Source: Bacilli bacterium
GTDB lineage: Bacteria > Bacillota_I > Bacilli_A > ML615J-28 > CAG-698
Assembly (NCBI GenBank): GCA_016296945.1
Contig: JAEDHQ010000088.1
Coordinates: forward strand, 1-5,032
Reading direction: 5' to 3'
Length of the DNA: 5,032 nt
Below are positions 1 through 5,032 of this stretch, piece after piece (within the stretch, counting starts at the first letter, position 1; each line of letters starts with the position of its first letter). Made by a program: the position numbers and the translations under genes. Below the pieces are notes generated by a model, which made no database searches, was not told the DNA's origin, and worked only from the letters and a program-made list of their open reading frames with translations.

Positions 1-1602
1 TTTAGTTATTTCACTTCATCTTTATCAGTTGTTATAGGAATGATAACATTAGTAGGAAGTTTAATTGCGGCAGGAAAATTACATCGAATTCTACCTCAAA
101 AACCAATTATTTATAAAGGCCATAAGTATTTTACAATTATTTCTTTGTTATTTACTTTTACTTCGATTGTCTTTGCATCGATTTTTGGAATTTCATACTT
201 TCCAGTTGTAATTGTATTATCACTAATTGTTTTTGCTTCATTATTCGGATTTTTCTTTAGTATCCGAGTGGGTGGCGCTGATATGCCAATTACAATATCA
301 TTATTGAATAGTTTTAGTGGCGTTGCTGCATCGATTGCCGGTCTAGCAATTGATGATTTATTGTTAGTAGCTATTGGTGGTATTGTTGGTGCTTCTGGTT
401 TATTATTAACACAAATTATGTGTAAAGCTATGAATCGTCATTTGTTAGATATATTACTTGCAAAAACATCAAAAAGTTCTGACAAAAAAGTTAATAGTAA
501 AGTTGATAAAAAAGAGATAAAAGAAGAAAACATAAAAGAAGATAAACAAAGTATCAAAGAAGTAATCAAACAAGCTAAGAAAGTAATAATAGTACCAGGA
601 TATGGTATGGCAATAGCACAAGCTCAACATTTAGTAAAGAAACTCCAAGATTATTTAATTAGCAATGGAGCAGAAGTAAAATATGCAGTACATCCAGTAG
701 CAGGAAGAATGCCTGGACATATGAATGTATTATTATGTGAAGCAAATGTTGATTATGAAGATTTATATGAAATGGATGATATAAATCCAGAATTTGAAAA
801 AGCGGATCTTACAATTGTAGTTGGTGCAAATGATGTATTAAATCCAGCAGCAAGAGATCAAGAAGGAACACCAATTTATGGAATGCCAATTTTAGATGTT
901 GATAAGTGCAAAAACATCATTATTTTCAATTATGATTTAAAACCAGGTTATGCTGGTGTTGAAAATCCACTTTATACAAGAGAAAAAGGAGTGTATAAAG
1001 AATTAGGAAATGCTTTAGATACGATTGGTAATCTTTTAAATTCTTTAGATGAAAAAGAAACAAAAGAAGAAAACATAAAAGAAGATAAACAAAGTATCAA
1101 AGAAGTAATCAAACAAGCTAAGAAAGTAATAATAGTACCAGGATATGGTATGGCAATAGCACAAGCTCAACATTTAGTAAAGAAACTCCAAGATTATTTA
1201 ATTAGCAATGGAGCAGAAGTAAAATATGCAGTACATCCAGTAGCAGGAAGAATGCCTGGACATATGAATGTATTATTATGTGAAGCAAATGTTGATTATG
1301 AAGATTTATATGAAATGGATGATATAAATCCAGAATTTGAAAAAGCGGATCTTACAATTGTAGTTGGTGCAAATGATGTATTAAATCCAGCAGCAAGAGA
1401 TCAAGAAGGAACACCAATTTATGGAATGCCAATTTTAGATGTTGATAAGTGCAAAAACATCATTATTTTCAATTATGATTTAAAACCAGGTTATGCTGGT
1501 GTTGAAAATCCACTTTATACAAGAGAAAAAGGAGTGTATAAAGAATTAGGAAATGCTTTAGATACGATTGGTAATCTTTTAAATTCTTTAGATGAAGAAT
1601 AA
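1..1602 (+). CDS. pntB: NAD(P) transhydrogenase subunit beta, 5'-truncated by the window, with tandemly duplicated domain III
   Basis: The reading frame is open from base 1; the ATG at 40 lies inside a membrane helix and is not the start. PntB carries part of the proton channel (dII) and the NADP(H)-binding domain (dIII); with PntA it couples hydride transfer between NAD(H) and NADP(H) to proton movement across the membrane. Seen here: the last dII helices (VGSLIAAGKL near 55-84, GGADMP at 271, IMCKAMNR near 415), a Lys/Glu-rich linker (about 460-560), then dIII with GYGMAIAQAQ (598), HPVAGRMPGHMNVLL (691) and GANDVLNPAA (823; Asp at 832 aligns with E. coli Asp392). A second, identical dIII follows to the stop. 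E. coli PntB has 462 residues; by alignment about 119 are missing upstream, so the full protein would be near 650. Both dIII copies have Asn-Tyr-Asp where E. coli has Lys424-Arg425-Ser426. The family call is firm; activity and cofactor preference are not known. Confidence 0.95.
   Translation, partial: FSYFTSSLSVVIGMITLVGSLIAAGKLHRILPQKPIIYKGHKYFTIISLLFTFTSIVFASIFGISYFPVVIVLSLIVFASLFGFFFSIRVGGADMPITISLLNSFSGVAASIAGLAIDDLLLVAIGGIVGASGLLLTQIMCKAMNRHLLDILLAKTSKSSDKKVNSKVDKKEIKEENIKEDKQSIKEVIKQAKKVIIVPGYGMAIAQAQHLVKKLQDYLISNGAEVKYAVHPVAGRMPGHMNVLLCEANVDYEDLYEMDDINPEFEKADLTIVVGANDVLNPAARDQEGTPIYGMPILDVDKCKNIIIFNYDLKPGYAGVENPLYTREKGVYKELGNALDTIGNLLNSLDEKETKEENIKEDKQSIKEVIKQAKKVIIVPGYGMAIAQAQHLVKKLQDYLISNGAEVKYAVHPVAGRMPGHMNVLLCEANVDYEDLYEMDDINPEFEKADLTIVVGANDVLNPAARDQEGTPIYGMPILDVDKCKNIIIFNYDLKPGYAGVENPLYTREKGVYKELGNALDTIGNLLNSLDEE
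505..1047 (+). repeat. First copy of the 543-bp in-frame tandem repeat (PntB domain III)
   Basis: This unit begins in the charged linker (Asp-Lys-Lys-Glu) and runs through all of domain III to the Asn-Ser-Leu before the next linker. Compared base by base with the copy starting at 1048, it differs only at 508, 516 and 518. From 519 on it is identical to 1062 on, and the identity runs to 1053/1596 (535 bp). The unit is exactly 181 codons, so the repeat keeps the frame. Confidence 0.97.
1048..1596 (+). repeat. Second copy of the 543-bp tandem repeat (PntB domain III)
   Basis: The second unit starts at the GAT codon at 1048 (Asp-Glu-Lys-Glu-Thr) and lies directly against the first with no spacer. 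It ends in GATGAA at 1591-1596, just before the final Glu codon and TAA. Both copies share every dIII residue, including the unusual Asn-Tyr-Asp at 1471-1479. Identity at silent sites points to a recent duplication or ongoing homogenisation; an assembly artefact is also possible. Confidence 0.97.
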
Positions 1603-1608
1603 ATAATT

Positions 1609-1653
1609 AAAGTCCTAACAAGGCAATTATAGAAGCCTTTTTAGGACTTTTTT
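1609..1653 (+). terminator. Intrinsic terminator after pntB
   Basis: A long hairpin begins 6 bp after the stop. AAAGTCCTAA (1609-1618) pairs with TTAGGACTTT (1641-1650), and AAGGC (1620-1624) with GCCTT (1635-1639), with one C/T mismatch and a 10-nt loop. A T run follows, ending at 1653. It closes the pntB transcript and isolates the ribosomal-protein operon downstream. Confidence 0.93.
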
Positions 1654-1802
1654 AAAAAAATAACAAATTTTATATGTTTTTTATCTAAAATTAAGCCATA
1701 AAACCGTGTTGTGAGAAGATTATTTTTTAAAAAGTTCATAATTATAGTTTATTTTTATGAATTTTAATTAATTTATATATTTGAAAACTAATATAAAAAA
1801 CA
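1654..1802. other. AT-rich intergenic spacer with no gene seen
   Basis: No open frame with a ribosome binding site, no tRNA-like fold and no repeat is apparent on either strand. The last 20 bp (about 1782-1802) are A/T tracts immediately upstream of the rplU -35 box, where an UP element would lie; that role is inferred from position and composition only. Confidence 0.55.
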
Positions 1803-1831
1803 TTGACAAAATAGATTGATTGGTGTATAAT
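1803..1831 (+). promoter_or_regulatory. Consensus housekeeping promoter of the rplU operon
   Basis: TTGACA at 1803-1808 and TATAAT at 1826-1831 are perfect -35 and -10 hexamers with an ideal 17-bp spacer. Transcription should start near G1838, giving a leader of about 90 nt before rplU. An unmodified consensus promoter suits a highly expressed ribosomal-protein operon whose control acts after initiation. Confidence 0.92.
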
Positions 1832-1837
1832 ATGTAT

Positions 1838-1927
1838 GTTGCGAATAATGCAACCGCACAGAAGTGGTTTTAAAGTAGATTTCTCACCACAATTGGCGTG
1901 TCTTAAAAATTATTATGAGGAGGTGCT
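1838..1927 (+). promoter_or_regulatory. Structured 5' leader of rplU, probable L21 autoregulatory leader
   Basis: About 90 nt of untranslated leader precede rplU. AACCGC (1852-1857) and GTGGTT (1864-1869) form a hairpin with loop ACAGAA, including one G-U pair. GTTGC (1838-1842) can instead pair with GCAAC (1850-1854), and GTGGT (1864-1868) with ACCAC (1886-1890), so alternative folds exclude one another. Firmicute rplU operons commonly carry the Rfam L21 leader, thought to let L21 repress its own operon. Assignment rests on position and remembered resemblance, not on a covariance search. Confidence 0.72.
1917..1925 (+). promoter_or_regulatory. Ribosome binding site of rplU, favours the second ATG
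   Basis: GAGGAGGTG is a nearly full match to the 16S anti-Shine-Dalgarno sequence. The last G of AGGAGG is 4 nt from the ATG at 1928 but 7 nt from the ATG at 1931. The usual spacing therefore favours 1931, which also gives the short N-terminus normal for L21. Confidence 0.8.
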
Positions 1928-1930
1928 ATG

Positions 1931-2230
1931 ATGTTTGCAATTATTGAAACTGGCGGAAAACAATACAAAGTTTCTGAAGGTGATGTACTTTTCATTGAAA
2001 AGTTAGACGTTGAAGCTGAAAGTGAAGTTGTTTTTGATAAAGTATTAATGGCTGGTGATAAAATTGGTGCTCCATATGTTGAAGGTGCAACAGTTAAAGC
2101 TATCGTTGAAAAAAATGGTAAAGCTAAGAAAATCATCGTTTATAAGTACAAATCAAAGAAAAACTATCATAAAAAACAAGGTCATCGTCAACCTTATACA
2201 AAAGTAAAAATTGAAGCTATCAATGCTTAA
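1931..2230 (+). CDS. rplU: 50S ribosomal protein L21
   Basis: L21 is a 23S rRNA-binding protein of the large subunit. The 99-residue product starts MFAIIETGGKQYKV, the conserved L21 N-terminus. Near the C-terminus it carries KKQGHRQPYTKVKI, matching the family's basic RNA-binding signature. The length agrees with the usual 100-105 residues. An in-frame ATG directly upstream (1928) would add one Met; 1931 is preferred from the spacing of the ribosome binding site. It is the first gene of the operon, behind a consensus promoter and a structured leader, and prp begins 12 bp after its stop. The product is likely its own repressor through the leader, which is inferred from known Firmicute operons. 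Confidence 0.97.
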   Translation: MFAIIETGGKQYKVSEGDVLFIEKLDVEAESEVVFDKVLMAGDKIGAPYVEGATVKAIVEKNGKAKKIIVYKYKSKKNYHKKQGHRQPYTKVKIEAINA

Positions 2231-2242
2231 TTTGGAGCTATT

Positions 2243-2584
2243 ATGACAATAGTTACTGTTGGTTTAATCAATGAAAAGATTAAAAAAATTAGCGTTTTAG
2301 GTCATTCTAATAGTGATGAATACGGTAAAGATATTGTATGTAGTTCAATTTCTACTGCTACAATTATTTCTGCTAATTTATTATTATCAGTTGATTCTAG
2401 TAATATAGTTAGAAGTGATGAAAAGAAAGCATTAATTGAATTAGAAATAACTGATAATTCAAAGAATATTGAATTTAGTTATTTGATTTTAGATAATTTA
2501 TCTAAAACACTTGCTGATCTTCAATCACAATATCCAAAATATTTAAAAATAAAATTTTTAAAAGAGGAGGAAAAATCATGCTAA
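2243..2584 (+). CDS. prp: Ribosomal-processing cysteine protease Prp (YsxB family)
   Basis: Prp is the cysteine protease that removes the N-terminal extension of L27, a step shown to be essential in Staphylococcus aureus. The 113-residue product has the family's catalytic pair in the expected context: His21 in LGHS and Cys33 in GKDIVCSS (His22 and Cys34 in S. aureus). The length is typical. GGAG at 2233-2236 lies 6 nt before the ATG. The gene sits between rplU and rpmA, its invariant place in Firmicutes, and its last codons overlap the rpmA start by 7 bp, so protease and substrate are probably translationally coupled. The sequence away from the active site is divergent, as is usual for this family. 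Confidence 0.94.
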   Translation: MTIVTVGLINEKIKKISVLGHSNSDEYGKDIVCSSISTATIISANLLLSVDSSNIVRSDEKKALIELEITDNSKNIEFSYLILDNLSKTLADLQSQYPKYLKIKFLKEEEKSC

Positions 2585-2862
2585 GATTAAATATACAATT
2601 TTTCGCGTCTAAAAAAGCAGCTGGTTCTACTAAGAACGGTCGTGATTCTCATGCGAAAAGACTTGGTGCAAAGTTAACTGATGGTGAATTCGCACATGCT
2701 GGTGCAATCATTTATCGTCAAAGAGGTACGAAAATCTATCCTGGAAATAATGTTGGTTTAGGTGGAGATGATACTTTATTTGCAACTGTATCAGGTAAAG
2801 TTAAATATGAACGCAAAGGTAAAGACAAAAAACAAGTGTCTGTTTATCCTGTAGAAGCTTAA
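2578..2862 (+). CDS. rpmA: 50S ribosomal protein L27 with Prp-cleaved N-terminal extension
   Basis: L27 lies at the 50S subunit interface, and its mature N-terminus reaches the peptidyl-transferase centre. The 94-residue precursor starts MLRLNIQFFASKKAAGST. The first nine residues match the Prp recognition sequence (S. aureus MLKLNLQFF), so cleavage is expected between Phe9 and Ala10. The body contains the conserved STKNGRDS and RQRGTKIYPGNNVGLGGDDTLF (the latter split around Tyr-Pro). AGGAGG at 2565-2570 is 7 nt before the ATG, inside the end of prp. It is the last gene before an intrinsic terminator. The extension is shared by Firmicutes, Mollicutes and Fusobacteria and supports the taxonomic placement. 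Confidence 0.97.
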   Translation: MLRLNIQFFASKKAAGSTKNGRDSHAKRLGAKLTDGEFAHAGAIIYRQRGTKIYPGNNVGLGGDDTLFATVSGKVKYERKGKDKKQVSVYPVEA

Positions 2863-2882
2863 GATATAAAGCGTGAATTAAT

Positions 2883-2912
2883 AATGCACTTGTTTAAGTG
2901 CATTTTTTATTT
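2883..2912 (+). terminator. Intrinsic terminator between rpmA and obg
   Basis: AATGCACTT (2883-2891) and AAGTGCATT (2896-2904) form a perfect 9-bp stem with a GTTT loop, followed by TTTTATTT. It ends the rplU-prp-rpmA transcript or lowers read-through into obg. The stem ends about 30 nt before the obg ribosome binding site. Confidence 0.9.
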
Positions 2913-2933
2913 GAAAAATATAAATATATACAT

Positions 2934-2939
2934 AAGGAG
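2934..2939 (+). promoter_or_regulatory. Ribosome binding site fixing the obg start at 2946
   Basis: AAGGAG ends 6 nt before the ATG at 2946. The in-frame ATG 16 codons upstream (2898) lies inside the terminator hairpin, has no Shine-Dalgarno sequence, and would add residues that the family lacks. Confidence 0.9.
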
Positions 2940-2945
2940 TGTACT

Positions 2946-4268
2946 ATGTTCGTTGATGATGTAAGTATTACAGTCAAAGCTGGTAATGGTGGTAATGGTT
3001 GTGTTGCCTTTCGTCGCGAAAAGTTTGTCCCAAAAGGAGGTCCATCTGGTGGTAATGGTGGTCGCGGTGGTGACATTATTTTTGTAGGTGAACGTGGTTT
3101 AACAACGTTACTTGATTTAAAATTTAATAAGATTATCAAAGCAGCTAATGGACAAAATGGTGCTCCGAAAGATTGCTTTGGTGCTGATGCTAATGATGTT
3201 TATGTAAAAGTACCAATTGGTTCAGTGATTTATGATTTAAAAGATAATAGTATTATCGCTGATATTACAAAACATAAACAAGAAGTTATTGTTTGCCATG
3301 GTGGTAAAGGTGGTAAAGGTAATAGTGCTTTTGCTACTCCACGGATTCCTGCCCCACAAATTTGCGAGAAAGGTGAACCTGGCGAAGAAAAAGAAATTCG
3401 TATCGAGTTAAAAGTTTTAGCTGACGTTGGTTTAGTTGGTTTTCCAAGTGTAGGTAAATCAACATTATTATCTGTAGTCTCAGCTGCAAGACCTAAAATA
3501 GCTGATTACCATTTTACTACTCTTGCTCCAAACTTAGGCGTTGTTCAAGTTAAGGATGGTAGAAGTTTTGTAATGGCTGATTTACCTGGTTTAATTGAAG
3601 GTGCTAGTAGTGGTGCTGGTTTAGGGTTCCAATTTTTAAGGCATATTGAAAGAACAAGAGTTATTGTTCATATTATTGATATGGCTTCAGTAGAAGGAAG
3701 AGATCCTTATGAAGATTATAAAAAGATAAATGCGGAATTAAAACAATATGATGAGAGATTAATGTTACGTCCACAAATCATTGTTGCAAATAAGATGGAT
3801 ATATTTGAAGCAAAAGATAACCTTGAAAAGTTTAAAGAGGCAATCAAAAAAGATAATCCACCAATTATTAATGAAGCAGGAGATGAAATTTATAATTATA
3901 CGATTATTCCAATTAGTGCTTATACGAGAGATAATTTAGATGAATTATTATTTAAGATAGCTGATACTTTAGAAAATATTAGTATTGATGCATTCAAAGA
4001 AGAATTTGTCGATGAAGTAGTCGAATATAAATTCCAAAAAACACCGGATCCTTTTACAATTACTTTAGGAGATGATGGAATCTATGAAGTAACAGGACCA
4101 GTAGTTCAAAAATATTTTGACTCTACAGATTTTTCTCACGAAGAAAATGTGAAATTGTTTGCCCGTCGTATTCGTAATTTAGGAGTTGATGAACAACTAC
4201 GTAAATTAGGAGTGCAAAATGGTGATACAGTTCGTATCCTCGGATATGAATTTGAATTTTTAGACTAA
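2946..4268 (+). CDS. obg: GTPase Obg/CgtA, 50S assembly factor
   Basis: Obg is an essential GTPase that binds pre-50S particles and links ribosome maturation to stress signalling. The 440-residue protein has the full three-domain layout. Residues 1-158 are the glycine-rich Obg fold (for example GGNGGRGGD and HGGKGGKGN). The G domain follows, with G1 GFPSVGKST at 165-173, switch Thr residues in FTT, G3 DLPG at 212-215, G4 NKMD at 282-285 and G5 SAY at 324-326. From about 350 to the end is the C-terminal OCT domain, which not all Obg proteins have. Motif numbering agrees with B. subtilis Obg. It follows rpmA as in Bacillus but without spo0B between them, and a terminator separates them. No clear promoter of its own was found, so expression may depend on read-through. 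Confidence 0.97.
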   Translation: MFVDDVSITVKAGNGGNGCVAFRREKFVPKGGPSGGNGGRGGDIIFVGERGLTTLLDLKFNKIIKAANGQNGAPKDCFGADANDVYVKVPIGSVIYDLKDNSIIADITKHKQEVIVCHGGKGGKGNSAFATPRIPAPQICEKGEPGEEKEIRIELKVLADVGLVGFPSVGKSTLLSVVSAARPKIADYHFTTLAPNLGVVQVKDGRSFVMADLPGLIEGASSGAGLGFQFLRHIERTRVIVHIIDMASVEGRDPYEDYKKINAELKQYDERLMLRPQIIVANKMDIFEAKDNLEKFKEAIKKDNPPIINEAGDEIYNYTIIPISAYTRDNLDELLFKIADTLENISIDAFKEEFVDEVVEYKFQKTPDPFTITLGDDGIYEVTGPVVQKYFDSTDFSHEENVKLFARRIRNLGVDEQLRKLGVQNGDTVRILGYEFEFLD

Positions 4269-4316
4269 ATAGAAGAAAAAATTTTAAACTTATGGGACTT
4301 TATTTAAAGCCTAAAA

Positions 4317-4322
4317 AGGAGG
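4317..4322 (+). promoter_or_regulatory. Ribosome binding site fixing the ECF S-component start at 4328
   Basis: AGGAGG ends 5 nt before the ATG at 4328. The alternative in-frame ATG at 4292 has no comparable site and would place this Shine-Dalgarno sequence within coding sequence. Confidence 0.85.
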
Positions 4323-4327
4323 ATAAG

Positions 4328-4915
4328 ATGGATAAAAGTTTAAAAGTAAAAAAAATGACAGGGATTGCTTTGTTTGCTGGATTAGTTGTTGTTTTACAAC
4401 TATTTAGTAATTATGTTACATTTGGACCAGTTAGTATAACATTAGCTTTAATTCCAATTGTTGTCGGTGCAGTTATATATGGACCAATTGCTGGTTTTGC
4501 TTTAGGATGTGTTGGCGGATTATTAGTGTTTTTAGCCCCTTCTACAATTGCTCTATTCTGGCCTTATGGCATTTTTGTTACATTTTTAGTTTGTATCTTA
4601 AAAATGGGAATTGCAGGATTTGTATCAGGATTTCTTTATAAAGCATTTAATAGTTGGAATAAATTATTTGCTGTTATTATTGCCTCAATTATCGTTCCAC
4701 TATTAAACACTGGGTTATTTGCCATTGCTGCATATACGATTTATTATGATTTATTAGAAAGCTTTGCTCCTGAAGGCCAAAGTGTTGCTGCTTTTTTATT
4801 CTTAGGCTTTATCGGCTTTAACTTCATTATCGAATTTGTTGTTAATTCAGTTTTATCTCCAGTGGTTTTAAGATTATCAAGTCTTTCAAAATTTATGAAG
4901 ATCGAAGAAGAATAG
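4328..4915 (+). CDS. ECF transporter S component, substrate unknown
   Basis: S components are small membrane proteins that capture a vitamin or other micronutrient and dock onto a shared module (EcfT plus two ATPases). The 195-residue product starts with a short basic segment (KSLKVKKM) and then has about six hydrophobic helices, roughly residues 10-28, 33-52, 55-72, 78-106, 115-143 and 156-186. Helix 1 holds closely spaced small residues (Ala14, Ala17, Gly18), as expected where S components pack against EcfT. The segment FGPVSITLALIPIVVGAVIYGP is typical of the ECF_trnsprt (PF12822-like) group. No ATPase or EcfT gene is in the window, as is usual for group II systems. It lies 59 bp after obg with no terminator between, so co-transcription is likely. 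Pantothenate and folate carriers belong to this superfamily, but the substrate cannot be read from the sequence. Confidence 0.82.
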   Translation: MDKSLKVKKMTGIALFAGLVVVLQLFSNYVTFGPVSITLALIPIVVGAVIYGPIAGFALGCVGGLLVFLAPSTIALFWPYGIFVTFLVCILKMGIAGFVSGFLYKAFNSWNKLFAVIIASIIVPLLNTGLFAIAAYTIYYDLLESFAPEGQSVAAFLFLGFIGFNFIIEFVVNSVLSPVVLRLSSLSKFMKIEEE

Positions 4916-4920
4916 GTTAT

Positions 4921-4952
4921 AAGTGAGAGTTTCATCTCACTTTTTTTATTTT
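4921..4952 (+). terminator. Intrinsic terminator after the ECF S-component gene
   Basis: AAGTGAGA (4921-4928) and TCTCACTT (4935-4942) form a perfect 8-bp stem with a 6-nt loop, followed by a T-rich run. It begins 5 bp after the TAG stop and closes the obg/ECF transcript. Confidence 0.92.
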
Positions 4953-4961
4953 GATGAATAA

Positions 4962-4990
4962 TTGAAAAAAACTAAATAGTATGCTATAAC
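4962..4990 (+). promoter_or_regulatory. Candidate promoter for a transcript beyond the right edge
   Basis: TTGAAA (4962-4967) and TATAAC (4985-4990) are separated by 17 bp, and TGC immediately before the -10 box fits an extended -10 element. Transcription would start near 4997. No coding start is visible in the 35 bp that remain, so the product lies outside the window. Confidence 0.6.
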
Positions 4991-5032
4991 CTGAGTTTGC
5001 CACTTGTGATTTTTAAAAGGTACCTATTTTAG

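Noticed and set aside
519..1053. Domain III as a horizontally acquired segment, since it uses more A-ending codons (ATA, GTA, GCA, GGA) than the membrane part
   Set aside because: The shift is real to the eye, but the second half of obg shows a similar drift, so it is within the variation of this genome and does not by itself support transfer.
505..1596. The tandem repeat read as a mobile element or CRISPR-like array
   Set aside because: The repeat is wholly coding for PntB domain III; there are no terminal inverted repeats, transposase or short spaced repeats.
1903..2136. Minus-strand open frame of 77 codons opposite rplU
   Set aside because: It is a shadow of the conserved rplU frame, with no recognisable family and no ribosome binding site.
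2898..2945. Upstream in-frame start for obg, adding 16 residues
   Set aside because: This ATG lies within the terminator stem and lacks a ribosome binding site; 2946 has AAGGAG at 6 nt and gives the normal Obg N-terminus.
2894..3139. Minus-strand open frame of 81 codons opposite the start of obg
   Set aside because: Its Pro-rich product is the reverse reading of the Gly-rich Obg fold codons; there is no independent support.
4292..4327. Upstream in-frame start for the ECF S component, adding 12 residues
   Set aside because: There is no Shine-Dalgarno sequence before it, whereas AGGAGG precedes the ATG at 4328.
4744..4935. Minus-strand open frame of 63 codons opposite the end of the ECF S-component gene
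   Set aside because: It begins within the terminator hairpin and is antisense to a membrane protein gene with good codon structure.

Overview
The window comes from a low-G+C bacterium, most likely a Bacillota or Tenericutes-like (Bacilli/Erysipelotrichia-type) lineage. The support is the AT-rich codon use, strong GGAGG ribosome binding sites, an L27 with the N-terminal extension found in Firmicutes, Mollicutes and Fusobacteria, and the gene order rplU-prp-rpmA-obg, which matches Bacillus subtilis except that spo0B is absent. Stops are TAA (five) or TAG (one). Both visible Trp codons are TGG, so nothing suggests an alternative code. All genes are on the + strand.

Left part (1-1653): the 3' portion of pntB, the beta subunit of the proton-translocating NAD(P) transhydrogenase, entering from outside the window and closed by a strong intrinsic terminator. 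Its NADP(H)-binding domain III is present twice in tandem. The unit is 543 bp (181 codons), and 535 bp are identical between the copies, so the frame stays open. Both copies also lack the usual Lys-Arg-Ser residues at the NADP 2'-phosphate site. This is the most unusual feature of the window.

Middle part (1654-2912): an AT-rich spacer, a consensus promoter (TTGACA, 17 bp, TATAAT), a structured leader resembling the L21 autoregulatory leader, then rplU (L21), prp (the protease that trims L27) and rpmA (L27). rpmA overlaps the end of prp by 7 bp. An intrinsic terminator follows. Prp removes the first nine residues of L27, so enzyme and substrate are made together.

Right part (2913-5032): obg (ribosome-assembly GTPase CgtA) and, 59 bp downstream, a six-helix membrane protein that looks like the substrate-binding (S) component of an ECF vitamin transporter. 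A third operon-end terminator follows, then a promoter-like sequence at the right edge that should drive something beyond the window. L21, L27, Prp and Obg all serve the 50S subunit. The transhydrogenase and the transporter are functionally separate.
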